From contig NC_081415.1 of assembly GCF_030272615.1 (NCBI RefSeq), positions 373,403,009-373,467,008 of the forward strand: a stretch of DNA of 64,000 nt, written 5' to 3'. The stretch is from Cryptomeria japonica. Its lineage: Eukaryota; Streptophyta; Pinopsida; Cupressales; Cupressaceae. Of this stretch, positions 33,718-45,547 are shown piece after piece. The position numbers and the translations under genes are program-made. The notes under the pieces were generated by a model, which was not told where the DNA came from, did not search any database, and saw only the letters and a list, made by a program, of their open reading frames with translations. Each line of letters opens with the position of its first letter. Positions within the stretch are counted from its first letter, which is position 1.

Positions 33718-36700
33718 TTTATTTGGTTTGATGATCAATTGGCACAAAGATATAACTACTCAAACATGGCTACTCAAAAAAGTGCAGAAAGGTGCAATCA
33801 ACAACCCTAACCTCAGGACCTCCAAAGGAGACTTCACAAATGCATCAAATCTGATCATAAGAGGTTGTGAGCAGGTACATGGCATCTCCATAAGGTATAT
33901 AACAATTCCCCAAAGGGATTTCACTTGACAATTCTCCGGTGCAAAAATACAAGCTCAGCAAATGAGCTACAAAGGCTTGCTCTGAAAGGTGATTCTAAAG
34001 GCAACATACAAAATTTTGAGCTTGGGTCTTCAAAATTAGACAAAATTTTTAAAGTCCCAACAAAACCAAGCCCCCAATCTTAGGATTTCAACTCACTCAA
34101 ACATATGAAAGGGAACACAAAACAAGATGAAAACAAAAAGGAAAACAAAGACAAAAGGACAAACAAAGGTGAAAGAGACAAAAAGACACTCCAAAAGATA
34201 AGAAACAAAAATAAACAAGACCTCAAGTCAACAAGCTGGAGAGACCTCGATATCAAAATGTCTCAACAACTAATATAATTCTTCTAAAAATGTGATCTCA
34301 CAAACATAAGTGATCACATAAAAGGGAAAAGAAAGAATCACCCATGAACTATCAATAGTAAAGCTATGAGTTCATGAGAAGAAGAAGAGAGAGCATGGAT
34401 ACATGCTAGATGTGTTTATCCAGGTGATCCATGAGAATAATGATGAGAAAGGCATGGTGATGCAGACTTGGCAGAGGTATGGTGGTATAAGCCAATGCCC
34501 AAACAGGTATAGATGACTGTGTAAGGTATAAGGGAAATACAAGGTAGAAAAATGGTAGGTCCCCTTAAGCCTACAAACACCCCAAATGGTTCAAATGGGC
34601 CAATTATGAAACAAGACCTTCCCAAATGAAAATGATGGTTTAGAAGGTGTACTTAGGTCTATTATGAAAGGTTCAAACTAGTTTTGGCCTTCTGTTCAAT
34701 ACCCAAATGCTCAAACCAAATCTCCTCCTACTAGCCTTAGAGCCCCTATTAGCCTTGCATCAAGAGAAATTCAATGATAACTCTACAAACTTCCAAGACA
34801 CTAGATAAATAAAATGGATATTTGGATACCCTTTTGGATTTTCTATAACATACTCAGAGAATTTAGCAAATTTTTTTGGAATGTATCTGCTATTTTTAGA
34901 CTGTCCTTCATTTTCAAGCAACTAGAATGGTGGATTAACAAAGCAACTACAAGAAATATTACTGCTGGGTACTTCTAACCTCAAAAAAGTCTTAGAAAAT
35001 GATAAATGATGAAGGAATCCACAATCAATTTCAGTTTGTGAGGCCTCTAACCCCCAAACCCCCAAATTTCATCAAAAAGCCCTAAAATCAAGGGTTTCTC
35101 CAATCTCACACTTCCACACACTTTTGGAATCGATTGGCTATTGTTTCACCTTTATATAGCCAACATCAAACTATACAAATCATAAAATATACCCCTCCAA
35201 TGGGTAGATCTCTCCAACCCTCACCCTACCTAGCCTCTTCACTAGGCTTTCCAAGCAAACAATGGTGATCACCTCCCTTAAACCCTGTTATCTGCACATT
35301 TAGTTATTAGGAAATATAATACATGTCATTTTATAGCCACTCCATGAGAATCAGAGTCATATCATTCATGGAATGACCATAATATTAAAATTTGTCAAAA
35401 CTGTTAAGGAAAAAGTAACAAAATTCTGAGACAGTTAGCAATAAACCAATTTTATAATCTAGTAGTGACTTCAAAGCATTCAAAGAGGTATTCAATGTTG
35501 AAATAAATTCACTACAAATGTATCATATGAATTATACCAAATAAAACCCTCAAGCATTAAAAAAAAAAAAAAAATGCTTCCAAACTGAGTTTTTATTGGT
35601 TTTCCAAAACAGTCCGTACACTCCAAGTATTCAATCTGCCTTACAAAGCATGTCTATGGCTTTAAATATCCTCTCCAAGTTTTTTCAACCACCATATGGT
35701 TGGTTACAAATTTTAATTAATACTAAAATAATTAAAACTTGCTTTTCCCTCGTAATTCTTCCTAACCATTGCCTTTTTGAAATTTTGAATTTGTAATTTG
35801 GAAAATGCATTACAACTTTGACAAAAACATTAAAAAGAAAATGATTTTCATCCCTCATTGCATTTCCAATGAAACTAAACCCTCCTAAATCCATTTTTGG
35901 GTGTTTTGACCCAATATCCAACATTTGACAACATTTTACAACTTTTACGATAATTTGACAACTTTTTGCATTTTTTTAGTTTCAAAAGCCATTATTGGCT
36001 TTAGGATCTAATAATTGATTTTATTGAATTTGTTTGATGTTGGAACCTCCTCCTTGGTCTCAAAGGTCTTCAAATTTGAATTTGTTTTCCTTGGTGCACC
36101 TGCACCACATGGACTAGTCACCCCTAGATATTTTTATCTAGGTGATCGATGATGAGAAAGGACATGGACTTCTCACCCCTAGATATTTTTATCTAAGTGA
36201 TCCATGTTAGGGAGGAGAGTAGGAATAGTCTAGTTGTTTTTAGCTAGTTCCACTCATCTTCGTTCATGTGTGCAAGTGATGTTTGGTTTCAAGTATATAG
36301 CACCCCATTTAAGAGCTTGTTTTCTCTAGTTTTGAGAGTGCTTCAACCTATTTAAGACATGTAATGTAAATGCAAATGCCAAGGGGTGAATGACAAATAC
36401 ATGTTTGGTTTCAAGGACATCTCGTGTAAGATATTTTCTCTGGTTTTGGTGATGTGTAACCCCATCGAAGACATATATCAAATGCTACATCTCTTGTCAA
36501 GTGTGAAGCATCTCGTTCTAAGAGTTTGTTTACTATGGTTCTGAGATGAACACCTCATTTAAGACATGCAAAATTGATATGCAAAAAGTATAGTACAATA
36601 TGATACAAAGGGAATGATATGGGTGCCCCCCCCTTAAGATGTCAATATAGACCTATGTTGATGTCTTAAGGAATCTAGAAACAAGGATACCTAACCTTCA

Positions 36701-36878
36701 ACACCAAGGAGATATCCTTTAGAAAACAATGTTATAAATCCAAGCTAAAGAGGGAATACTCTTATAAGAAAGGATATGATAGTTGAAAATGAGATATCTT
36801 GCAACAAGTGTAAAGGAGATCCTTGGAGGTGAAGAGATCTTTTCTCAAAAGATATCTACGTCCAAGAGGAGCTATCTT
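33718..36878. other. Unassigned region between LTR C and the CACTA element
   Basis: It is AT-rich with no protein I recognise. It has an A16 run at about 35559, and an imperfect tandem pair around CACCCCTAGATATTTTTATC at 36119 and 36180. A relative of that pair (GATCCATGAG...ATGATGAGAAAGGC) lies near 34426-34455. Confidence 0.5.
36109..36220 (+). repeat. Imperfect tandem repeat, about 60-base unit
   Basis: ATGGACT..TCACCCCTAGATA and TTTTTATCTA.GTGATC.ATG occur twice in succession. Confidence 0.65.
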
Positions 36879-37200
36879 CACTAAATCATTTGGGTGCATT
36901 TTCCGACGAACTATGGGATTTCTTTCATTTTGTTGGATCTTACAAGGCAATTTGTGTCAAATTTGTTTTTTTATTTTAAATATTGCCCGATATTCGTCAG
37001 AATTCTGATGAAACCAGTTATCGTCGAAATCTTGACTGATGTTTGTCGGAGTTCCGACGAAAAATAGAAAAGTGAAAAGGAGAAAAAATAAACCATGCGT
37101 GAACAATATTTTCTGTACTTGCGACATCGTTTTGCTTGGTTTGTGAAGGTTATAGACTGAATTTTCCATAGCCTTGTTTTTTTGCCTATGAAGAAAAATC
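36879..37200 (+). promoter_or_regulatory. Candidate CACTA terminus and subterminal repeats
   Basis: CACTA at 36879 is followed by TCCGACGAAC (36901), ATTCGTCAGAATTCTGATGA (36992-37011), ATCGTCGAAATC (37020) and TGTCGGAGTTCCGACGAAA (37045-37063). The last is a near-perfect palindrome. Clusters of such motifs are the known binding sites of CACTA transposases. The three-base target duplication cannot be tested because the other end is missing. Confidence 0.6.
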
Positions 37201-38580
37201 ATGTCAGATAATATCAACGAAGAACAAAATAAGGAGACAATTTCTAGATCATGGTCTAGCTTGAAAAGAAAAGGTGATGGGAAATGTTATTGTCCCTTTA
37301 AATATTGTAAGGGCTTAAAGACTAGAAGACTTTTAATCACAACAACTGAGAAACATTGTAGGCAGCATGGTCACATTGAAGGGGACATGATTATCGTCCA
37401 TTGGTAAGTTGTTCATTATATGTATTTATATTGATTGCATTTGTAGATGTTTATATCATTTTAACAATTTATATACATAAAAAATCACTTGTTAATGAGA
37501 TCATGATCATGGTTTATTTATGTTGATCATTTTTATATAGGTGGGGCACCCTAGGGCATATGATATGGAATACCATGACTCGGAGAATGTAGTTTTCCAA
37601 GTGGAGGAACATAGAGGTGTGAATATCGAAGCTGAAGATAATGATCCTATGGAAGAAGATGGTCATGCGCCAGAAAATAGAGTTGAAGATGATGGTACAA
37701 ATACATTGATCCATGACACATTTAGTACTGGCGCAACTGATCATGATGATCAAGATGACTTTGATGTTTTTCATGATTTACCTATACTTGAGAAGGAATA
37801 CAAGCCCCTTTACAAAGACTCCCAAACAACTCTTCTCTCTATTGTATTGTTGTTGGTTAACTTGAAGGTTATGAATGGTTTATCCAACATAACAATCTCA
37901 CGTATGTTAAGGTATGTCATATATGCCATCTATTTTTGTTGTTATTTCATCACTAGTAAATAAAAGGTGAAATATGTACCATTAATATTTTTTATATTAA
38001 CAAATTATTTTTTGTTCTAGATTGATAGGTGATTTTTTGTTACCATCATCAAATATTCTACCTCGCTCATATCGAGAATTATCTGCCATTATGAAAGATA
38101 TTGGAATGGAATATCAAGCAATAGATGCACATCCCAATGGTCATATTATATATCATAAACAACATGAATTTGCAACAGAATGCCCTGAATATCATATCGG
38201 TAGATATCAAATAGATCAACTAACAAAAAAGGTGCCTTGCAAGGTTCTTCGTTATATTCCTATTATTCCATGTTTGCAATGATTATTTAGGTGTGAAAGC
38301 TTGGCACAATTTATGGATTACCATGCACGCAATAGAAGTAAATATGACATTCTTTGAATGCCTATAGATGGTTATGCATTTACAAACATAGAGAAAAAAT
38401 GGCCACACTTTAAAGAAGAACCTCGTAATCTCAAGCTTTCATTGGCAACGGACGGTGTCAATCCATTTGGAGAGCTGAGATCTATTTACATGGTGTGGCT
38501 TGTTTTTGTTATCAACAATAACATTCCTCCATGGATGTCAATAAAGAGGGAGCATATAATGTTGGCAATGATTGTTCTAG
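37201..38580 (+). pseudogene. CACTA transposase, first three exons
   Basis: Exon 1 starts at ATG 37201 (MSDNINEEQNKE) and carries CYCPFKYCKG and EKHCRQHGHIEG; a donor GTAAGT is at 37404. Exon 2 is about 37541-37911 (HPRAYDMEYHD, then TTLLSIVLLLVNLKVMNGLS). Exon 3 is 38021-38580 (IGDFLLPSSNILPRS, ECPEYHIGRYQIDQ, LATDGVNPFGELRS), the start of the tnp2 domain with a catalytic-type D in DGVNPFG. Exons 2 and 3 join in phase (ATG TTA AG / A TTG). Joining exons 1 and 2 needs a one-base shift. Stops at about 38280 and 38355 break exon 3. Confidence 0.85.
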
Positions 38581-38675
38581 GTATTTTTTTCATTTTATAG
38601 TCATGCACATTAAATTATATATATTGCAGTAAAATGATTATAATAATTATGTAATGTTTTTGTTCATTCAACTAG

Positions 38676-40009
38676 GTAAGTACCAATTTAAAGATATGAA
38701 TGTATATATCGAGCCTCTTATCGACAAGTTGTTGGAGTTATGAAATAGTGTCACTATGTATGACATCTCTAGACCAATAGGACAAAGGCAATTTCAATTC
38801 CATGCAATGCTTGTATGGACAATTCATGATGCTCCAGGGCTAACACATTTTTGTGGTATGTTATAATGTTAAACTTGCGCACTTTAATAATGTTTATTTT
38901 TTTAAAGTATAAATCATGGTTTTTAAAAAAAATCCATTCAATATATATAGTTATAAAAATTAACATATTTAATCCAATTATACATGATCTTGTGGGTCTT
39001 CAAACAAAGGGAAAATTTGCATGTCCAGTTTGTGGTTCAAAGGTGAAATCTTATCATTCAACAAGTTTATGAAAGCAGGTGTTTGATGAGTATAGGCACT
39101 TCCTCCACAAAAAACATAAGTATCAAACTACTGAAAAACATCTTTTCAATGGGAAAGAAAAGAGTACATCAAAACCACGAAGAGTGACACCTCGCCCATG
39201 TAAGTTGGAATATAATAGAATTAATCATCAAGGTAATGTCATTCAATCTAATTTTTTATCTATCATATATGAAATGTTTGGAATTTATATTTTTATATTG
39301 TGTTTTGTTTAATCATGCTGTAATTGATGATGTTTGTCATTGTTAACTTTTTAAACTTATATGCTTCATGAAGGTCATCAAGACATTAATTACCACCTTC
39401 CAAAGGGACTAAAAAGTTATCCTAGACAATTTAGTAGGCTTCCCTACTATGAGAAGCTAAAAATTGTGCATTTGTTTGATACTAGGCATATTGGAAAGAA
39501 TATAACAGAGACGTTATGAAAAATATTGGATGGAAGGCGTGACAAAAAAAAAATTGTCAAAATTTGTAGTGACATTCAGGAATCCAATCATGCAATGAAA
39601 AATGTCATTCAATTAAATAGCGATGGAGACCAAATTAATATAAGTGCCCTTCCTTGGTTATTAATGGAGAAACAAAGCAATGCTATAAAAGAGGTCATAT
39701 GAAAAATTCGTTTTCCTATAGGATTTGCTATGAACATAAACAATCTTATAACAAAGAAAAGTGAATTTGGGTTAGGTATGAAAATGCATGATTGACATAC
39801 CTTCATTAAAGTAATTCATGTTATTGTATATTTTCTATATATTTGTATACTGCATGTACTTTTTTATTGTATTATGTTTAGTACTAGTTTTGGAAAAACA
39901 ATGGAAGGATCATTTTATAATTGTTGCAGTACATTCTACCTCTATCTCCCCCAAACCACTTCAACAATAATGTCAAGTAGGTTATATATGATCTTGGAAA
40001 ATACATGAG
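38676..40009 (+). pseudogene. CACTA transposase, middle exons (tnp2 domain to DUF4218 start)
   Basis: Exon 4 (38676-38855) reads GKYQFKDMNVYIEPLID and DAPGLTHFC. Exon 5 (38996-39232) reads LQTKGKFACPVCGSK, a CxxC. Exon 6 starts at 39374 (GHQDINYHLPKGLKSYPRQF, LFDTRHIGKNITETL). Exon 7 is about 39930-40009 (VIYDLGKYMR), the beginning of DUF4218. Donors and acceptors keep phase. However, the acceptor before exon 5 reads GG instead of AG (38994-38995), which would block splicing. About six point stops are present. Confidence 0.85.
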
Positions 40010-40050
40010 GTAAGTAGTGTTATTTGTTCAATTTATTGTATAGATATTAT

Positions 40051-40073
40051 ATTTTTTATTTATTTATTTTTTT
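40051..40073 (-). other. LINE 3' A-rich tail
   Basis: On the minus strand the element ends ATCGATCAAAAAAATAAATA followed by more A-rich sequence. This is the expected target-primed reverse transcription tail. Confidence 0.85.
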
Positions 40074-40158
40074 GATCGATAACATAGTGTATTATATTGC
40101 TTAGAATAGAAAAGTATTACATCCAAGGAGCAGATAGACAATCTGCAATACTAAGGGG

Positions 40159-41092
40159 TCACGCCCCTACTACAAAAAGGAACCCAAGCATCATCCTACC
40201 AAGACCCATAGCCACAAAAAGGGTCGCATACATATACAAAAGACCACACATCAACCCTGACCAACCCAACCTAGCAACGAAACCATCCCAAAGCTTCTTC
40301 TTTTGAGAAATTGGGAATACCCCTGCTGGGACTGGCCTCCTGCGACATGCTCCCTCCACCTAGCACCGTTCCAGGCTTGCTTCCACATAGTGACCCATGC
40401 TCCACCACCTTCGCCAATTTCTTTGGAAGATGGTGCCACACCAAAGGCCTCCTATTCTCATCCAGGGGGGCCTCAGACCGAATGGGAGTCACCTTCCCAC
40501 GGATCTTAACATGTTTAGTAAGCCCCAATTGGCAAACAAAGTTCACGATCTCATCCCAGCCATTTCTTGTGTCCTCCTACAAATCGACCAGTCGAGAAGC
40601 CGACTAGATGACAAGAGGCTGCAGCCCCCCAATGGCCACTCCAATCCTCCTACTCGGGCCTTCTGCCATCTTCAACCCCACACCAATGACAGCTCGGGCC
40701 ACCACATCCTACAAACCTCTTGCCCATTTGGGTCTTAATACCAGGGAAGTAATCCGTTGCACTTCCTCAGTCAACTTCCCCACCTGCAGGGCCAAAGCAG
40801 TAAAAAGTGATGAAATGTCGAGATTTGTTTGAGGTTGCCAATGCTGGGTAAGAAATTCCTCTCCCAACAGAAGCCTAACTGCCCTCCAGAAATCATCTCC
40901 ATCCACTCTGAAGATGTTTGAAAGCCTGATCCTCGAGACCGGCCCACGAAAAAGCAGGCAATTGACCATTCGATTCCAATGAAAAACTCTCTTCCATCCT
41001 AACTCATTGCTGCACAGAATGAAACCCTGAGCACTCTGCCAAACACAAAATGCCAGGAATCAAAGCACAAGGGCCTTTAAAGCCGCCTCCAT
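40159..41092 (-). pseudogene. LINE possible ORF3, candidate membrane protein
   Basis: Downstream of ORF2, a single frame runs from ATG 41092 to 40271, interrupted only by point stops (TGA at codon 11; TAG at 40709, 40604 and 40577). It starts MEAALKALVL, then FLAFCVWQSAQGF, a hydrophobic stretch like a signal anchor. The middle reads RVDGDDFWRAVRLLLGEEFL and LALQVGKLTEEVQRI (helical). Near 40310 a frameshift leads to another frame ending at 40159 with hydrophobic GLLYMYATLFVAMG and MMLGFLFVVGA. I recognise no family. Plant L1 elements usually have only two ORFs, so this may be an acquired gene or a chance frame in the 3' UTR. The frame after about 40450 is uncertain. Confidence 0.45.
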
Positions 41093-41303
41093 CTCATGTC
41101 ATGAGAGCTTCACATGCTTTGTAAAACTCAAAACATCATCACCGATCACTCACCCCGCTCGCCTCCATTATCATCCAACACCGCAAGGCCACTTGCAACA
41201 AAAATGAAGAACACACACCACGAGGGACTTAAATTCCCATAGAACCAAGGTTACGAAAGGACAAATCAAATCGAGCTTGGGTTCACTTTTCCAAAAAAAC
41301 CAT

Positions 41304-44300
41304 CTACTCAATATCATACTCAAGAAGACTACAATCTCTAAAGTCCTCAAACATACTGAACATATTTTCCAAGGAACCATTTGCTCCCTCACTGGAAAGT
41401 TTGTCAGCTTCCAAATTTGCTTCCCAAAGGACATGAGTTACCTTAAAATCTTCAAGTTTGTTTAGCAGGATTTGCATTCTACGCACCTGCTTGTCTAAAA
41501 ACCATGCTTCCATTCACCCTCGAGCTATCCCATTCACCACAACCTGAGAATCACCTTCCAAATGAAGTTTCTTGAATCCCAACTTCCTAGCCATTAGGAT
41601 TTCTTCCAACGCTGCTTGACATTCAGCAACATTGTTTGATCCATCCACCAATCTTTTGGCTGCAATGGCCAGAATGTTTCCCCGATCATCACAAGCAATC
41701 ACCCCAACACCTGAGGTCCCTGGGTTTCCCCTCGACGCTCCATCAAAATTGATCTTAGTCCACCCCTTCTCAGGTGGAGTCCACTCCGGGATTGAATTGC
41801 CCTTACTCTGAAGATTAGCCCTCAGCAACCCATTAACAGGCCTGAATTTAACAAGAGGTTAGCTCAACAAAAATTTAGCATCAGCCTGTGAAAAAGGAGT
41901 CTTGGCTAAATTCACATGAGAGGCAGCATTAGAAACTAGTTTTGAGATGGCCCTCTCCAATCTAGATAGAAAACTCTTACAATTTTCCACTTTACCTTCA
42001 AACACTCTTCGGTTTTGCTTTTTCCAAAGTTCCCACAAAATGGTAGAGGGCAAAATCTTCCATATGGCGACAAAGATAGAATTATTACCCAATACCGGCC
42101 AAGATTCCAACCAGTCACACAAGTTCCCAGCCATGGGGCCCTTCCAATTCAATCTTTGTAGCCCAAAAATCCACGCCTTCTGAGCGAAATCACAACTTAG
42201 CAGAAGATGGTCCACATCCTCCTCCGCCTTTTCGCATAGAACATAGTGAAAAGGACCTGCAAATCCCATTTTCTTCAGACGATCTCTAGAGAGAATCCAC
42301 TTATTGCTAGCAAGCCATGCAAAGGCTCCAGCTTTTGAAAGGCACACATTGTTCCAACAAACCTGAGATTCCCACTCCTTCGTCTTGACATCACTTTCCA
42401 AAAGAGAGATTCCCACTTTCACAAAGTAGCAGCCGCAATTTGACCCGCACCAAACTATTTCATCCTCCTCCCTCGAGAATGAAACCTCATGGTTACCCAG
42501 GAGCTTACTCAGGTATCTTTCCTCAACTCCCCCCAAATTTAAATCCTGAGGGTCTTTCCAACTCCATCTCTGTCCCAACAAGGGCAAATCATTCCACAAA
42601 AAGTCACTCACCTTTGAGCCCCAAACCTAACAGGTCTTTAAAATTGTATGCTGAGGGGCCTGAGACTCTAAAGATGGATGACCATCCTAGGAATCCTGCC
42701 AAAAGTTCACCTTACACCTGTCACCAATACGCCAAGAAAGGTGATTTGTGATCAGGCTCCTACAACTCACCAAAAAGTTCCACAAAGCTGACCCACTCGG
42801 GGGATCTCTCACTATTAGAATCCTTTCCTTTTCCCTACTGTCCAAATACTTAGCTTGTAGAATTTTGACCCATCTTTGTTCTGGTTTACTATACATTTAC
42901 CATACCAATTTAGCCCCCATGGCCTCATTAATAATCTTCCAATCATGGAGTCCTGCCCCTCCCCCCCCTTTGGGTGTGCAAACACTATCCCAAGCCATGA
43001 GTGAGACTTTATCCTGATCCTGGTTTCCATTCCACAAAAACTTCCTCATCTTCTGCTGCATGCTCTTGATGAGAGAGCTTGGGAGTTTGAAGAAAGCCAT
43101 TGGGAAAATTGGCATAGCCGATACAACTGACTTCATCATTAGAATGCGACTAGCCAAAGAAAGCCACTTACTCTTCCAGCCCTCCATCTTAGCTTTACAA
43201 CCATCAAGCAACCCTTTCCAAATGTCTGCCTTACCTTCTCCAGCAAAGAGTGGCATACCAAGGAACTTACCAGGAAGTTGTCCAATCTTAATCCCAAACA
43301 CACTAGCAATAGCTCTCTGAGACCAACCTTCCGTATGGAAGAAAAAAATCTCCGATTTGAGCCAGTTTATCTCCTGACTAGTAGCCCACATGAATCTATT
43401 CAAAACTTTCTTCATAACTGAAGCCTCATGCATAGAAGCAACACTGAAAAGATAGGTGTCATCAGCAAACTGAGAATGAGTTGTGGAGTCAACCCCTTGG
43501 GCAATCTCAATACCCTTCCACAACCCTTGATCTCTTTTATGAGCAATCGACCGTCCAAGAACTTCAGCCATCAGAATAAAGAGAAAGGGGGATATTGGAT
43601 CCCCTTGCCGAATTCTCCTAGACGTCAAAAAGAAGCCTTGAGGGCTACTATTGACTAAAACTGAAGCTGTGAACTGCATATTCATACTAGAAATCCACTT
43701 AACCCAGGACTTGCCAAAACCAAATCTTTCCAGCACAACCACAAGGAAAGACCTATCCACCCTATCATAGGATTTTTGAATATCAAGCTTTAGAATCATT
43801 CTCCTCTGTCTACCCTTCATAGCCATGTGAATAGCTTCATGGGCCACAATTGCCCCATCCACAATATTCCTTCCAGGAGTAAAACCACTTTGTTCACAAG
43901 AGATCAGCTTATCAAGAATTAACTTAATCCTATTAGTAGCAACTTTTGTAATGATTTTGTAGATGGTGTTGCACAATGAAATGGGACAAAACTCCTCCAT
44001 CCCAACTAGCTTGGCCCTTTTAGGAATAAGCACCACTAAAGTGCAGTTGAATTCCTTCAAAACAAAGCCTTTGGACCTAGACTCTTCAACCACTGCAAGC
44101 AAATCCTCACCAAGCCCATCCCAGAAGAATTGAAAAAAGAAAGCTTGAAACCCTTCTAGTCCTGGTGCTTTCTCCCCACCTAATCCAAACACAATAGATT
44201 TAACTTCCTTAAGTGAGATAGGCTCCTCAAGCATGATGTTGTCCTCCCTGGAAGCTAGGGGAGGGATTAACTCCAAAAGCTCAGTCTGCACACCCGATTG

Positions 44301-45545
44301 AGCAATCCCACTACTCCTAAACAAATTTTTGAAGAAGCCCACAACCTCTTTACCTATGCGATTTGTGTCTTCAGCGATCGACCCATCCACAAGCCTTAGG
44401 GAAAGAATTCTATTAAGACTTTGCCTTTCTTTCATCGAACTATGAAAGAATTTCATGTTTCTATCACCTGCTTTTAGCCAATTTTTAGGCGACTTCTGTT
44501 TCCAATAGATCTCCCTTTGCAAAACTTCTCCATACCTACAAAGAAGATCTTTCTCCATGAGGACTTCCACATCATCCATTCCATCAGCCATAACTTTTGC
44601 ATTCAAGGCCCCCAAATCTCCTTTGAGCCTTCTCTTTTCATCAAAAATATTCCCAAACACCTCCCTATTCCAAGATTTTAATTTCTGTTTTACATAACTA
44701 AGCTTTTTGAAAAACTAATAGGCCAAGAACCCTTCCGCCACTGGGGCCTCCTTCCACCGCGCAACTACAAGCTCTTTAAAACTTGGTTCCCTAATCCACA
44801 TCTTTTCCACCTTGAAGGGACATCGAATTGGAACATCATTCTTCACAACCAAGGAGACCGGAAAATGGTCTGAACCTGAGATGGCTAGAACCTCAGCCTC
44901 AAAAACCAAAGGGGCTACATTCCAATCCCCTACAAGGAAGAATCTATCTAGTTTCTCAGCAATATTGGAAAAGCCTCTACGTCTATTAGTCCATGTGTAA
45001 TCCCCACCTTTAGCTGCCACTTCAAATAGAGCATTCTCGTTAACAAAAGATTGGAAGTCCAATTGCGATCGGCTCAACCTCCTCACCCCTCCACGCTTCT
45101 CAGAGGAAGAGAGGGTGGCATTGAAATCTCCAGCAACAATTGCTAAAGACGGCCTCACTTCCTCTAGATGCCTGGAGATATCCTCACATAATCTGCACTT
45201 ATCTACAACCAAAGTCGGCCCATAGACATTAACAAGAAAAAATGAGAAATTCATAGTCTTCAAAATCACCTTAACCATCTGCCAATGCTTAGAACTTGAA
45301 ACTTCTTCCACTTGAACCGCCAAAGGATTCCATAGAATACCCAGACCACCTAACGCCCCATCTTAATCCACAAAGTGACCTGACCATTTCTGCCTTACCC
45401 CAAAAATACAAGCAACATCTTCACGACACAACTTAGTCTCCTGAATACAAATAACTTCCGGCTTGGCCTGATCAAAACCTCTTTTGACCAGATGTCACTT
45501 GTCAGGGGCATTGCAACCCTTGACATTCTAGGTTAGGAACTTCAT
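41304..45545 (-). pseudogene. LINE ORF2: endonuclease, reverse transcriptase, zinc region, RNase H
   Basis: One frame of about 1413 codons runs from ATG 45545 without frameshift and is broken only by stops. The AP endonuclease part has NVKGC, ICIQETKLC, VNVYGP, VAGDFNATL, LDRFF and SGSDHFPVS. Reverse transcriptase has LVVLIPKRAKLV, CEQSGFTPGRNIVDGAIVAH, LKLDIQKSYDRVD and catalytic FADDTYLF. A zf-RVT-like region follows (GAFAWLASNKWILSRDRL, HLLLSCDFA). RNase H closes it, with NFDGASRGNPGTS, NNVAECQAALE, LEGDSQVVVNG and EANLEADKLSSEG. Stops lie near 45530, 45500, 45365, 44714, 42894, 42687, 42630, 41857 and 41516. The protein would nick DNA and copy LINE RNA at the nick. C-terminal RNase H is known in plant L1 clades. 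Confidence 0.94.
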
Positions 45546-45547
45546 TG

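Noticed and set aside
40251-40607. Plus-strand open frames opposite the LINE 3' region
   Set aside because: No motif. Overlapping frames on both strands reflect GC-richer LINE sequence, and only the minus strand has an ATG-led frame with hydrophobic ends.
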